A DNA stretch of 64,000 nt from Isoetes taiwanensis. Taxonomy: Eukaryota > Streptophyta > Lycopodiopsida > Isoetales > Isoetaceae. The notes below the pieces were generated by a model, which was not told where the DNA came from, made no database searches, and saw only the letters and a program-made list of their open reading frames with translations. The translations under genes were made by a program, and so were the position numbers. Every line of letters starts with the position of its first letter. Within the stretch, counting starts at the first letter, position 1. This document shows positions 11,150-22,449 of the stretch, in pieces. The stretch lies in NCBI GenBank assembly GCA_021234155.1, contig JAJEKV010000014.1:6401563-6465562 (forward strand), written 5' to 3'.

Positions 11150-12098
11150 TTATGTGTTAATATAGGTTAATAAGTGTATCAATCCTTTTCCAACCACATC
11201 CCTTATAAAATGAACTTCTAAGTCTATATGTTTAGACCGTTCATGCGGCACTGGATTCTTGGACATGGCTATGCAAATGGTGCTGTCACAAAACACCACT
11301 GTAGGTTTAGTCTGAGCTATATTTAACTCAGTCATTAATCTCCTCTCCCAGATAATCTCTTTGGCAACTAAAGTTGCTGAGTTATACTCAGCTTCAGCAG
11401 TTGATAAGGCAACACTGTTTTGTTTTTTGCACTTCCATGCTACAGAAGCTCCACCTAGCAATATTAAATATCCTGAAGTTGACTTTCTTTTGTCAAGATC
11501 CCCTCCCCAGCCTGAGTCACAATAAGCTTTTAAGTTCAGATCATCTGAATTATACATTATGCCAAGATCCATAGTGCCTTTGAGGTATCTCAAAATTCTT
11601 TTTGCTGCAATTCAATGAGCTTTACCTGGATCATTCTGCAATGGAAATATCAGGTCTGGTACAATTTGCAATATATAATAAACAACCAATTAAAGATCTG
11701 TAGGGAATATTTTCCATTTGTTTTCTTTCATTTGCATTTTGAGGACACATGAGTCCAGAAATTTTATGTCCAGGAGCTATGGGAGAATTTGCAATATTGT
11801 AGTCTTTCATACCAAATCTTGCAATCATACTTTCAATATGCAACCTTTGATTCAGCAACAATTTTTTGTTTTCCCCATTTCTATGTACTTCTATACCCAA
11901 GAATCTTTTCAATTCACCAAGATCTGTCATTTGAAACCTTTTGTTCAAAATACTGTTGCATTGATCCAAGATCTTTTTCCCTTTAGCAACCATAATATTG
12001 TCATCAACATAAAGTCCAATGATGCACCAATCCTCCTTGTCCTTAAACCTATACAAGTTGCCATCATAATTCAATTTTTCAAACCCCTGTTTTTGCAA
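11150..12098 (-). pseudogene. Copia RT C-terminus and RNase H, unit 1
   Basis: The minus strand encodes the RT motif LYVDDNIMVAKGK, the segment LGELKRFLGIEV, and RNase H with AYCDSGWGGDLDKRKSTSGY and ALSTAEAEYNSA. The tryptophan motif reads DSGW here but DSDW at the paralogous position near 42,250. A gap near 11,629 has lost about 22 bases relative to unit 2, so RT and RNase H are out of frame. The sequence at 11,150 runs into the terminal noncoding part. Inactive copy. Confidence 0.85.
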
Positions 12099-13453
12099 CG
12101 AGAGCTGTTGGATAGGCATATTCACCCCTTATTCCTTAATCTACACCGTACGTAAAGTTCCTCGTTTGTGGGGTATACAAGTACAAAATTTGCTATATTG
12201 TATAACAAGATTCGCAAAATACTATAAGATTTCAAGCGGAATACTATATGGTGTTGATTTTGTACGTGAAAAATACAATTATGAGGGCTCTCGCTGCCCT
12301 ACGTAACCCCCCGTGTGAATATGCACCCAAACCAAAGGGGGTTTAAGGGGGATTTTAATTTAAATGTGTTGGACCCAATGGTTGTGTTAATTAATGTCAA
12401 TGGTAGTTATGTGTTGGTTGTTAATGTCAATGGTTGTTATGTGTTGGTTGTTATGTGTTGGGGGATTTAATTTTTATATGTTGGATGTTAATGGTTTGTG
12501 TTGCAAAAAAAAAATTTTGGCCCCTTCGGGGCCTTAGGGACGTCACCCGGTGTGACAAAAATTTTAGAATTCAAACAAAAAAAAAACTAGAATTCATTTG
12601 AGGCTTTCATCACCTGTAGCTTTTGAATTTCATCACAATAAAACAAATAGAACATAAGTAAAAGTTACCATAAAGATAGAGCAGATTGATCCCATTATTC
12701 TGAAAGTCATAAAGTTTGCAACACCCATACACAAACATTTTTCAACTGGAATTTAACAGCAGCCTTTGGCCTCCATGGATTCTTGTGGTGAGAAACCAAA
12801 GTGGGAAACTTTTCTGCTTATTAGCACAAGGATCTAGAAGCCTTGAAATTTGCTTAGTAACTGCCTCAAAATCTAAAAATGCATGGTAATTTTTTGCAAG
12901 CTTCATTTGGAATGAGCCATAAAACAATATCCAATAGCGCAATCCTGTATTAATCAACTGATAGGATGTGAAAGCCTACCAAACCCGGCCGAAAAATTGT
13001 TGTTTTAACATAGATAACTTAACCAAACATATCCATATCATACACTATCAAAAAGATCTCGGAGAGAGCTTTCCAGCGCAATAAAAATCATCTGAAACAG
13101 AGCTCTGGATCAAAAGTTATAATAAGAAATGTGTTGCCGGCGGGGAAACTGCACTACATGCGCCCTTCAAGCCCTTCATGTGCCCATTATGCACCACACA
13201 CACAAAAAGAGGGCTTTTGTTGTGAGCCATTGGTTGTTGACCATTATGCACCACACGCACAAGAAAAGGGCTTTTGTTGTGAGCCATTGGTTGTTGACCA
13301 TTGAAAAAAAAAAGGCTAAAATCAATGGCTCAGAAATGGTGCACTCTAGATGTACGCATTAGTACATCCATTTGAATACATCACGAAATCATAGGAAAAC
13401 CTTAGTGAAAAGCGTACAAAAACACAAAGAAAACCCCCTGTTATTATGCTACA
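12099..13453. mobile_element. Composite repeat R, copy 1 (unclassified, possibly Helitron-related)
   Basis: Unit 2 has uninterrupted copia here (about 42,866), which defines this 1.35-kb insert; about seven target bases are missing. Its left 440 bp, with CCCCCCGTGTGAATATGCAC and a GGGGTTTAAGGGGG-like stretch, recur at 52,900-53,080. Its right 110 bp, with hairpin GATGTAC-GCATTA-GTACATC and end CCCCCTGTTATTATGCTA, recur at 55,355-55,468. The interiors differ. The first 90 bp are inverted relative to copy 2 and resemble the CTCGTTTATG-containing 5' end of Helentron-like element C. No transposase is visible. Class is uncertain. Confidence 0.6.
13184..13297 (+). repeat. 57-bp tandem repeat, two copies
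   Basis: Copies starting at 13,184 and 13,241 share CCATTATGCACCACAC and GCTTTTGTTGTGAGCCATTG. A third copy begins and breaks off into an A-run. It lies inside composite repeat copy 1. Confidence 0.85.
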
Positions 13454-14808
13454 TATTCATACATTTGTACCACTCCCTTGGTGATTGTTTCCATCCATAA
13501 ACTGCCTTTTTCAATTTCCAAACCTTCCCATTTCCTTTTTCAAATCCTGGTGCTTGTTTCAAATATATTTCTTCTTCAAGATTTGCATTTAAGAAGGCTG
13601 TGCTGACATCCATGTGATGCACCTCAAGATCATGTGAGTTTGCAATTGCAAGCAAGATTCTCAAACTGTTTATTTTAACCAAAGGTGAAAAAGTTTCATC
13701 ATAATCTCGTCCCCTTTTTTATGTAAAGCCTTGTGCAACTAATCTGGCTTTAAATTTGTCAGGCTTTCCCTTACTGCCAGGTTTGATTCTAAACACCCAT
13801 TTATTTCCAATGACATTTTTATCTAAAGTTCTGTCAACAACATCATATGTATCAGTTCTTTTAAATGCTTCCATCTCTACTTGCATGGCTGCCAACCATT
13901 GTTTTGCAAACTTCCCATTTATAGCTTCATTATAGCTTTTTGGCAGTTCAGCATTTTCCAAGCTTAAAACATCAAATACACTGTGTATTTCACCTACATG
14001 CGGCTGAAACCTTTTGCTTCTTCCTAATTCATTTCTGCCATGAAATTCCACTAATTTTTTATTTTCATCTTCAAGCATTTGAGCCTCAGTTCTTCTTGCT
14101 TTTCGTTTTGGTTTTTCTGGTGTAATATCTCTCCCAGGATCATCTGGTATTTCTGCTTCTTCTCCATGTAATAATGCTCTATCCACTGTTTCTGTTTCAC
14201 TCTCATCTTCAGATTCATCACATGAATAATTTTGTGTTTCCATCATTTCCTTTTCCATTTTAACATCTTCTAGTTTTTCCTCTACAGTTTCAGACCTGTT
14301 GTCTTCATGTTTATCTGAAGTATTTACCTTTGGAATCAATTTATAAAACTGAGACTCATCAAAGATAACATCCCTACTTATTATAATCTTCCTATGTGCA
14401 GGATCAAACAGCCTATAGGCTTTAGAATTCTCGTCATAGCCAACTAGATAGGTGATATATGCCCTGTTGTCTAATTTTTTTTCTCAATTCTTCTGGTACA
14501 TGTGCAAAAGAAAGACATCCATAAGCTCTTAAATTATCAAAAGAAGGCAACTTACCTGACCACAGCATTTCAGGAGCAGCTCCATTTGTACTTGATGTTG
14601 GCAATAGATTTTGAACATACACAGCAGTCTTAACAGCTTCATCCCAAATAAAGTTTGGCAGACCTGAGTACTTCAACATAGATCTAACTGCATTAAGCAG
14701 TGTTCTATTCTTCCTCTCTGCCACTCCATTTTGTTGAGGTGAAAACCTGCAAGTCAATTGCCTTTTGATTCCAAGTTTAGCACAAAACACCTTGAATTCC
14801 TTTGACAA
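13454..14808 (-). pseudogene. Copia integrase C-terminus, linker and RT N-terminus, unit 1
   Basis: In sense order: integrase end with FSPQQNGVAERKNRTLLNAV (catalytic Glu) and GYLSFAHVPEE-like GKO-domain residues, then an acidic linker (CDESEDESETETV), then RT start with NKWVFRIK, RLVAQGFT and HHMDVSTAFLNANLEEEIYL. Frame breaks occur near 14,480 (an extra T in a T-run) and near 13,717 (Q to stop at the VAQGFTQ position). The gypsy element entered the integrase region at 14,808, so the core is split across 13 kb. Confidence 0.85.
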
Positions 14809-16372
14809 TGTGACGCTCCCTGAATATATACGACCCCCGGTCGTATACATACGGGGACTTTCCCCTCCCATGGCGACCATCTCGCCACGAGCAGGGCCCT
14901 CCATCTAACCCGAGCCGTCTACATAGAGACGCTCAGGTGAAGGACACGGAGGGGTCATTCGGCCCACGCCTTCGATGGGCGCCTACGTCGCGGAAGCATG
15001 AATACAAGGGTTAGCACACAACATAAATCATATACAATTAGCCACCACGAAGGGTGGCGCATCCATCCAAATACTAACAACAAGGAATATGCATCTAAAC
15101 TAAGAAAACACCCAAAACCCAGGTTCTACCCCGGCTCAGACTCTAGTGGGGAGCGACTGACGGCTGGGTCTCAGGAGATCAGCAGACCGAATCTTGGCAT
15201 GGCGTTGGCTGGCATAGAACATCGGCTAGGGTTGTCCACTCCATCCGCCCCTCCTGTACACACTTTGCAGATGGGTCGATTCACCCTATGGCTTCGCTAT
15301 AGCCTTCCGGAGATGCAGACTCAAGGTATCACCCTTTGAGCCTACTCCAGGTTCATGACACCTGGTCCGATGAGGCAGGTCAGGGAAGCGTCCCCTTCCA
15401 GGATCACAGTGGTTCCATGGGTGAGCTAGAGGATACGTGCCGCATCAGCGACCCCCGCACCCGTACCCAACTTACTCACCCTAATTCTACTCAAAGTGCA
15501 TGGTGCCCCATACGGGTCACACCACTACACCCAGGGAGTGTCAGACCCATACCTGGCCCTCTACGTGACTGGCTATCAGGCCTAGCCCACTGTAGGAGTC
15601 TCAGGAGCCTTTTATGCTCGTGCAAGACCCCACCCCCACTTCGCCACTGTGTCCTTTGTCTGGTGCTAAGCCAGACCATAGCGTCTATGACCCGGTGGGC
15701 TCTTGTGCACATGCCGAACTAGTAGGGAGCATTCTATACTCAAGCTCAGAGGCCTCTACCCCCCCTTTTAATCCCTGTTTACTGGAGCTACTAAACTGAC
15801 TCATAGAGACATCGACCATCCCATAACAGAGTATCATTCATAATTAAAAAGTATTCCTAATTACCAAAGAAGGGTTAATCTCAACCAAAACTAGCAAAAC
15901 AAGAATACTAGAGTATTATTCTACAATTTGCAAGTTAAACTACCACTAACCAGAGTTTCGGCTGGACCCGTTGTCAAGGGGTGCTTCCATAGTGCTGTAC
16001 TGGGGTAGCAGCGACAGGTAGAGGGTGTCTTGGCGATTGGGGGATGTTCAGCAACTGTGCTTTGAGCGCTTAGCTGCTCCTTGGTGCTGGCTGGGTCGAA
16101 ATTGGGGGCAGGATGGGGGTGGCGCTGCCTTTGGTGGCTCAGTTTAGAAACCCCCATGCTGGCCACTCAGGTTATGCCAATTGGCGCCTTCCCACCATTA
16201 GGTGACTTAATAGCAAGTATTTAGATAATTATCCTTAATAATTAATTTAACATAGCTAATTAAATCCCTTGTGGCCAACCCCCTAGGTTATCATACCCCA
16301 GGTGGCGTATCTATACCGAGTGACGTGTCAATATATTTATACGGACTCCGTATAAATACTTGGAACGTCACA
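14809..16372 (-). repeat. Chromovirus 3' LTR (1,564 bp)
   Basis: It begins TGTGACGCTCCC and ends GGAACGTCACA. Near its right end is a palindrome TTTATACGGA-C-TCCGTATAAA (about 16,337-16,357). It lacks the 251-bp MITE and the 18-bp insertion present in the other LTR. ORFs in it in either orientation have no recognisable content. Confidence 0.95.
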
Positions 16373-16385
16373 TTCTCCCCTCCTT
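16373..16385 (-). other. Polypurine tract of the chromovirus
   Basis: The minus strand reads AAGGAGGGGAGAA directly upstream of the 3' LTR, the usual plus-strand primer. The rest of 16,386-16,989 is a 3' untranslated stretch without a recognisable ORF. Confidence 0.85.
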
Positions 16386-16989
16386 AGAACTAATGCTGTC
16401 CTCAGCATTGGGGTTAGTTACGAATGTAGAAAGAAATACATTATGAAGGAAGGTAATTCCTTATTTTTGCAAAAGTAATACATATATTCAAAACTTCAAA
16501 GTTTGCAAAATAGTTCAAGCACCGTGGTGCATTCGACATCATTATCATAATCAAAAAGTTCAAGAACAGAAGTCCAATACTAACATCAGTGGACACACAA
16601 ACAAAACATGTAGACAAATAAAACTGAAGAGTTCGGGTCATCAGTAACCCTCTAGCATGGGCAGGGCACGCACTGCTTACTGGCCTGCACATGTCAGTAT
16701 ATCAGTATGTATGATGAAATTGTGGTTGAAGGGACCACCCCCTTATAATAATTACAAGAAAATCTTATCTATCAGGGAACTTATCATGTCTATAGTTTGC
16801 AGTTCATTGCAGCATAGGGAAGGGTCAAGTTCTCATTGTAGCCGAAAGGAACGCGGCCTATGAACTATATGCTCTGCAACAAGTTGTGGTTAGGTCAACA
16901 TTGACAGTACACCACGTCCTAGAGAACACAAAGTGATCTCATCATCGGTAACCTGTTATTATTTACGATGCATCTACCCCTCTAAGGCG

Positions 16990-18480
16990 CTACAAGCTTC
17001 TAAGCTTACCGCCAGTTGCGGGGTTGATGGCATCGTTGATGGTGCGGCCTTGAGATTCGCGCATGAAATCCGGATAATGCCTGTCAAGGTCTATCTTCAT
17101 CACCCACGTAGCATCCTCAACTGGTAAGTGTTTCCACTTAACCAAGTATTGCAACATTTGAGTTCTTCTGGTTTGTTTGTAAGCTCGATCAAGAAGAGCT
17201 TCAGGCACTATTTCGAGTTGCTCTTCTGTCATTTCTAGGAGGGTTGGTGTATCCAAAACCTCCTCTGGATCAGGGGTGTGTTGCTTCAGAAGACTCACGT
17301 GAAAGACCCTGTGGATCTTCAAGCTGGGCGGCAATTCTAATCGATATGCCTGCTCTCCAACGCGCTCAATAATCTTGAACGGTCCAGCCCATCTGGGGGC
17401 CAACTTTTTGCAGTTGCCAATCTTAAGCTTGGCTTGCTTCACTTTAATCTTAAGCCAAACTGATTCACCCACCTGAAAAACGCGTGGGGTTCTGTGCTTG
17501 TCGGCTACACTCTTCTGACAACTGCGTGCGGCTAACAAGTAGCCACGAACTTCTTCGACCAGAGCTTGCATCTCCAGGAGGAGTTTTTGAGAAACCTCCA
17601 CCTTAGAAACGGGGTTATGCCATGTGTCCGGAGTAAGACATTGGTAACCATAGTTTATCATAAAGGGAGACATTCTGGAAGACTCCTGTTTCATGCTGTT
17701 ATAGGCAAACTCGACTAGGTAAATATAGTCAGCCCATTGTGATTGTTTACTCCACACATAACTTCTTAGCATATCCTCTATAATGCGATTGGTACGTTCG
17801 GTCTGACCATCTGTTTGAGGATGATATGCTGTACTCGTAGCAAGCTTGGTCTGAATGGTGGCAAAGAAATCTTTCCAGAATGCACTTACAAATTTGGGAT
17901 CCCTATCCGACACAATTACTCGTGGCATTCTATGCAATCTGAAGATTTCTTTGGCAAAGAGCAGAGCAGTATCAAAGGCTGTATCTGTGGTATGACATGG
18001 CAAGAAATGAGCCATTTTCGACAATTTGTCGACCACAACCATTAAGGCATCATACCCCCGGAGAGTTCTTGGAAGGCCCACAATGAAGTCCATGGTTATC
18101 ACTTCCCATTTGGCGTTGGGTACATCCAGAGGTTGTAACTCGCCTGGGATCCTTAACTGTTCAGCTTTTGTTTGCTGGCATACTTGACACTGCCTAATGT
18201 ATCTGGCAATGTCCTTTTTCATAGAAGGCCAGAAATAGCTGGAGCGAATCTTAAAGTAGGTTTTCATAAAACCTGCGTGTCCAGCTATAGGGCTATTGTG
18301 TGTGTCATGAAGAATGAGCTTCCGTACTCCTGAGGTCTCGGGTACGCACAACTTATCCTTGTGATATAATAAGTTGCCCTCTTTCTTATATGCACGAAAG
18401 GCCTCGTGCTCTGTATCTGTGCGAGCTTCCTTAGCCAAACTATCCCAAATGTCACAGAACTCCGGATCTGTGGACAAGGT
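16990..18480 (-). CDS. Chromovirus integrase with C-terminal chromodomain
   Basis: About 495 codons, opening just after an in-frame TAG at 18,481. The HHCC finger is visible as HDTHNSPIAGHAGF followed by CQVCQQTK. The catalytic triad is D in VITMDFIVGLP, D in VSDRDPKF and E in NRIIEDMLR. A GPF/Y-type module follows (PRWAGPFKI, LKIHRVFHVSLLK). Residues about 422-471 form a chromodomain with PEALLDRAY, YLVKWKHLP and DATWV. In such elements the chromodomain is thought to steer integration to chromatin carrying particular H3 methyl-lysines; that role is family knowledge, not shown here. The catalytic residues are intact. The stop before it separates it from RT, so translation needs readthrough or an intact relative. 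Confidence 0.93.
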   Translation of the reverse strand, partial: TLSTDPEFCDIWDSLAKEARTDTEHEAFRAYKKEGNLLYHKDKLCVPETSGVRKLILHDTHNSPIAGHAGFMKTYFKIRSSYFWPSMKKDIARYIRQCQVCQQTKAEQLRIPGELQPLDVPNAKWEVITMDFIVGLPRTLRGYDALMVVVDKLSKMAHFLPCHTTDTAFDTALLFAKEIFRLHRMPRVIVSDRDPKFVSAFWKDFFATIQTKLATSTAYHPQTDGQTERTNRIIEDMLRSYVWSKQSQWADYIYLVEFAYNSMKQESSRMSPFMINYGYQCLTPDTWHNPVSKVEVSQKLLLEMQALVEEVRGYLLAARSCQKSVADKHRTPRVFQVGESVWLKIKVKQAKLKIGNCKKLAPRWAGPFKIIERVGEQAYRLELPPSLKIHRVFHVSLLKQHTPDPEEVLDTPTLLEMTEEQLEIVPEALLDRAYKQTRRTQMLQYLVKWKHLPVEDATWVMKIDLDRHYPDFMRESQGRTINDAINPATGGKLRSL

Positions 18481-19938
18481 CTACTCTATCTGTTTCCCAA
18501 ACTCACTGGTGAGTGTAGAAATGGCATTACAATGGGTTCGGGTCACCAAGGGATGGCGTGACAATGCATCCGCAATCACATTGTGCTTGCCAGGCTTATA
18601 CATAATCTCGAAATCATACTCCTCCAAGAATTCCATCCATCTTCTCTGACGAATGTTGAGATTTGGCTGGGTGGATAAATAACGGAGACTTTGATGATCC
18701 GTATCCAACAGGAATCTTCTACCAAGAAGGTAGTGTCTCCATATCCGCAGAGCACGGACAACGGCTAACAATTCCTGATCATGGGTGGGATATCGTTGCT
18801 CCGTCTCGTTCATTTTCTTTGAATCATAAGCAATGACCCTCCCCTCCTGCATTAGGACTCCACCGGTGGCAATCTTGCTGGCATCCGTCGCCACCAGTTT
18901 ATCCTGGTCAGGATCGGGCAATGTGAGAACTGGTGCTGATGTTAAGGCCTCCTTAAGCTGCTGGAAACTTTCCTGAACTTTTGTCTTCCAGTGCTCCATC
19001 CAATCTTTCACCTTCTCTTGCTTTGTGAGGTTTGTAAGAGGGGCTGCAATCTTTGCAAAATCCTTTACAAATTTTCGATAATATCCTGCTAATCCCAAGA
19101 AACTCCGGACTTCGGAAACATTCCCTGGAATAGGCCATTCTCTTACGGCCTCTATCTTTGCGGGGTCTGTAGCAATTCCCTCTGCCGAAATGATATGGCC
19201 CAAATAATCGACCTTCGGAGTGGCAAACTTGCACTTAGAGAACTTAGCATAGAGCTGATGACGCCTTAGCTTTTGTAGGGCTAATCTAAGATGTTTCTCA
19301 TGCTCCTCGAGAGTCTTACTATAGATGAGAATGTCGTCGAAGAAAATAACAACAAAATCATCCAAGTATTGTCGGAAGACATCATTCATTAGTCGCATGA
19401 ATGTTGCTGGGGCATTAGTTAATCCAAAAGGCATAACTGTAAATTCATAATGCCCATACCTAGTGCGAAAAGCAGATTTATGGATGTCCTCCTCTTTGAT
19501 CCTTATCTGATGGTATCCGGAGCGTAGATCAATCTTTGAGAAGTACTTAGCCCCTTGCAACTGATCCATTAGGTCATCGGCTCGAGGCAAAGCATAGCGA
19601 TTCTTGATGGTATGCTTGTTGAGTTGCCGATAATCAATACACATCCTTAGCGAACCGTCCTTTTTCTTAACGAAGAGAATAGGAGCGCCAAAAGGCGAAA
19701 CGCTAGGTCGGATGAAACCTAGGTTTAGTAGCTCCTGAAGTTGCTTCTTAAGCTCTGCCAATTCTGGAGGACTCATGCGGTACGGGGCCTTGCTGGTAGG
19801 CTTGGTACCTGGCTCTAAAGCTATTTCACATTCCACCCCTCTAAAAGGAGGAAGCTTCTGAATCTCATCTGGGAAAAGGTCACCAAATTCCCGGAGAAGA
19901 TGAGCAATCCCCTCTGGCAAGGTGTCGATTACTTGCTT
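18481..19938 (-). CDS. Chromovirus reverse transcriptase and RNase H
   Basis: An open block between two in-frame TAG codons (19,939-19,941 and 18,481-18,483), same frame as gag and integrase. RT motifs run in order: [55 protein letters not shown], the catalytic [10 protein letters not shown], then [15 protein letters not shown]. RNase H follows with [32 protein letters not shown] and [11 protein letters not shown], and [10 protein letters not shown]. Key Asp residues are present. It shows no internal damage apart from the bordering stops. Confidence 0.95.
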   Translation of the reverse strand, partial: KQVIDTLPEGIAHLLREFGDLFPDEIQKLPPFRGVECEIALEPGTKPTSKAPYRMSPPELAELKKQLQELLNLGFIRPSVSPFGAPILFVKKKDGSLRMCIDYRQLNKHTIKNRYALPRADDLMDQLQGAKYFSKIDLRSGYHQIRIKEEDIHKSAFRTRYGHYEFTVMPFGLTNAPATFMRLMNDVFRQYLDDFVVIFFDDILIYSKTLEEHEKHLRLALQKLRRHQLYAKFSKCKFATPKVDYLGHIISAEGIATDPAKIEAVREWPIPGNVSEVRSFLGLAGYYRKFVKDFAKIAAPLTNLTKQEKVKDWMEHWKTKVQESFQQLKEALTSAPVLTLPDPDQDKLVATDASKIATGGVLMQEGRVIAYDSKKMNETEQRYPTHDQELLAVVRALRIWRHYLLGRRFLLDTDHQSLRYLSTQPNLNIRQRRWMEFLEEYDFEIMYKPGKHNVIADALSRHPLVTRTHCNAISTLTSEFGKQIE

Positions 19939-20973
19939 CTATTTAGCATCTGACTCTATGGAAGCAAGCCTAATGACGCAAAGGAGTTTTTCCTTGCGTA
20001 TAGCTTTAGCTAACTGTCTGATGGACATAGACTGCATGATAGGGTTGAATGGTTCACCTTTGATAGTCACGCGGGCTCCATTAGCTGCGTTGAAGGTAAC
20101 TTGTCTCTTCTCGCAGTCTATGTTGGCTTTTGCAGATGCCAAGAATTCCATCCCAACAATGAGGTCATATTTGCCAATATCCATCAATTCAGCACCCAAA
20201 GCAACTGGTGCACCTGGCAATTGCATCTTAAGATTGATGCGGCGGCCATGAGTATGCCTGACCTTACCACTGGCTAGAGTAACAGGCCTCGGTCGGGATC
20301 TTAATGTTTCAAGCTGTAAGACCTGGGCCATCCTAGGGGCAGCAAAATTATGTGTACTTCCCGTATCCATAAGAATTACAAAAGGCTTACTGTCTACTTG
20401 ACCTATGGTGGAAATGACAGCAGGCTGACTTTCGGCATTGCCGGTTTCGATAGCTGCAAGGATATGAGACGCACCGTGAATATACTCGGGAGCCTCCTCT
20501 TCGACAGGTAAGGTCGACTCCAAATCGTCCCAATCGAGGTCGGCCATGGCTAGCTGGGCAGTCTGCGTAACATAAGGACAATTGTGCATAAAGTGCCCGG
20601 GCCGCATACACCTGTAGCATGCCTTATCCTGGCGGAGCTGTTCTCGGGCCTCTTTAGGAATTGACTGTAAGAGGTTCCGTACTTCCCTACCGACATTGCT
20701 CTGTTTGTCCGCTGTGGTGAAGGTAACTTTCTTTTCCTGGCGGCCATAGGAATTCTGCTGAGAGGGGCCCGGGCTTGGCGACCGGGGTTTGTACGGTGTG
20801 GATGGCCGGGGCTGCGAGTAGGGAGCAGGACGCGGATACTGGTTCCTTGGTGTGTCCTCCTCGAGGCTCAATGCCTTAGCCTCAGCCTCCGCAACTGATT
20901 TCGGGTCTATAGCCTTAACCATCCGTTTGATTGATGGGGCCAACCCTTCAATATAGCCCTCAACGGCTCTCTT
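19939..20973 (-). CDS. Chromovirus nucleocapsid zinc knuckle and aspartic protease
   Basis: The same frame as gag, from the codon after the TAA at 20,974. A basic, Pro-rich stretch precedes a CCHC knuckle, CYRCMRPGHFMHNC. The protease core is ILMDTGSTHNFAAP, with a second motif around LIVGMEFLASAKANID. The block ends at an in-frame TAG (19,939-19,941) six codons before LPEGIAHLL of the RT block. It is part of the gag-pol polyprotein, split only by the stop codons. Confidence 0.92.
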   Translation of the reverse strand, partial: KRAVEGYIEGLAPSIKRMVKAIDPKSVAEAEAKALSLEEDTPRNQYPRPAPYSQPRPSTPYKPRSPSPGPSQQNSYGRQEKKVTFTTADKQSNVGREVRNLLQSIPKEAREQLRQDKACYRCMRPGHFMHNCPYVTQTAQLAMADLDWDDLESTLPVEEEAPEYIHGASHILAAIETGNAESQPAVISTIGQVDSKPFVILMDTGSTHNFAAPRMAQVLQLETLRSRPRPVTLASGKVRHTHGRRINLKMQLPGAPVALGAELMDIGKYDLIVGMEFLASAKANIDCEKRQVTFNAANGARVTIKGEPFNPIMQSMSIRQLAKAIRKEKLLCVIRLASIESDAK

Positions 20974-21753
20974 TTAATTTATACCTGGTACATACAGCCT
21001 CAGGCGTATAAATTCATCAGTGTAAGCCTGAACCGACATACCCTTCTGCTCTAACCTATAAAAGGTCTGAATTTGCTGGCATTTGTGCACACGAGGCACA
21101 TAATGCGACTTGAATGCTTTGGCAAACTTTCTGAAATTGCATCTGCTCCTGTCTAGGTGCTTGGCCCTGGCGTAGCCCTTCCACCAAATACGGGCAGCTC
21201 CTGTAAGGTTGGTGGTGGCAACCTTTCCTATATCCTTCTCCGTCATGCCATAGGACTTCCCAAACTCCTTCATTTCGTCCAACCAAGACTCTGCATTCAG
21301 TCCGCCTCTGGATTTCCCATCAAACTGGGCCAATTTCCTATTCTTCCATATACTAGTTATAGCTGTATCAATCGTCTTACGGTATTCCTTATCCCGGCGC
21401 TTTGCATGGTCACCAGCTGATACCGATGAATCAGAAGACACCGAAGTGGTTGAGCGTGAGGAAGTGGCACTATCCTTAGAGGAACTTCGGTGACGCTTAG
21501 TATGAAGCCTCCTCGGTGTGGGTACAGGACTGGCTCCAGGGGGGGACGGCTGTTGTGCAGGTGGGCTCGGTGGTAACGGAGGTAACTCCGGCCCATCTTC
21601 CTGGGTTTGCTGTGGTGGATTGGCATGCAACACATAGGCCTGTAACTCGCCTAGCTGCCTTTTCATTAACATCAGTTCCTGTTCGGGTGTGAGTCTACTG
21701 GCATTTGAAGGCGTCTGCCAGGCGGCGCTACGTGCACCGTCTAAATCGAGCAT
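20974..21753 (-). CDS. Chromovirus gag (capsid)
   Basis: About 259 codons from ATG at 21,753. A Pro/Ser-rich N-terminal half (PPLPPSPPAQQPSPPG) is followed by the retrotransposon-gag fold: FDGKSRGGLNAESWLDEM, KVATTNLTGAARIWWKGY, FKSHYVPRV and MSVQAYTDEFIRL. The frame then meets TAA directly after LYVPGIN, where the family normally continues; the same frame resumes with RAVEGYIEGL. A CAA-to-TAA change would explain this. Gag forms the particle core. It begins about 250 bp after the accessory ORF at 22,004. Confidence 0.9.
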   Translation of the reverse strand: MLDLDGARSAAWQTPSNASRLTPEQELMLMKRQLGELQAYVLHANPPQQTQEDGPELPPLPPSPPAQQPSPPGASPVPTPRRLHTKRHRSSSKDSATSSRSTTSVSSDSSVSAGDHAKRRDKEYRKTIDTAITSIWKNRKLAQFDGKSRGGLNAESWLDEMKEFGKSYGMTEKDIGKVATTNLTGAARIWWKGYARAKHLDRSRCNFRKFAKAFKSHYVPRVHKCQQIQTFYRLEQKGMSVQAYTDEFIRLRLYVPGIN

Positions 21754-22003
21754 GGAAAAGGTATAAGCATAGTTATAACATATAAATTCTTACAAATTTT
21801 ATTATGTCGGACACAAGGGTAGAGAAAGAACATAAGGGAAATTTATTATTATAAGAGGAAAAACTTTCCTATTACAGTTTCACACCCTAGTACTGCCAAA
21901 ATTGATACAGGAGTATTACACAAGGACAATCATGATACAACTGATGCTTAAAGTTGAGCTCACCTACAGTATATAACACAAAAAGAAACTAGAAAGACCC
22001 GGC

Positions 22004-22449
22004 CTAGGGGTTCGCAAAGGGGTACAGGATTGAATAGCGAACACTCTCACGCACAGCCCTAACGAGCTTGTAGCGTGCCCAGGCCTGGACAATGACTGGT
22101 TGGTATTCCCACGTTGGGCTAATAATGAGGAGATTGAAAAGCCTCCTCAAAGCATAGAAGAGTTGCCACAGGTGGTCGTTAGCGTCCTCGAAGGCTTCGT
22201 GCCTGGTCATGCTCCAGTAGTCCCATGTGCGGCACAGAGTTTTCTTCAGGTCCTCAAAAGCCCTGTCCCTCCATCCCTTTGGCTGGATCATAGGGTTCTC
22301 CTGGTGGCGGGAGTTCCATCTCGTATCCTTCATCCCATTCTGGATATTCTCCATATCTTTGGCCATAGTCCTGTTCGGGCGGCCCTGGATCCTCCCTCCT
22401 GATCAGATCTGTAATCCTCTCTTCATATTCCAGAAGAGTTTCTTCTGCA
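22004..22449 (-). CDS. Small accessory ORF region upstream of gag (two overlapping frames)
   Basis: Not recognised. A splice-acceptor-like TTGTCTTGCAG ends at 22,450, followed by an open frame to 22,253 that is acidic and Pro-rich (RREDPGPPEQDYGQRYGEYP, EMELPPPGEPYDP). A second frame from ATG 22,366 to 22,004 (120 codons) has a helical-looking C-terminal part (RDRAFEDLKKTLCRTWDYW, DANDHLWQLFYALRRLFN). The two look like halves of one protein separated by a frameshift near 22,280. It could be a spliced exon leading toward gag or the decayed end of a captured gene. Confidence 0.4.

Noticed and set aside
13184-13297. CRISPR-like repeats
   Set aside because: Only two direct copies without spacers, in a plant nuclear repeat; a plain tandem duplication.
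14998-15722. Open frames of about 110-130 codons on the plus strand in the chromovirus LTRs (also 26,497-27,476)
   Set aside because: They lie in noncoding LTR, on the antisense strand of the element, with no family motifs; the copies are identical only because the LTRs are.
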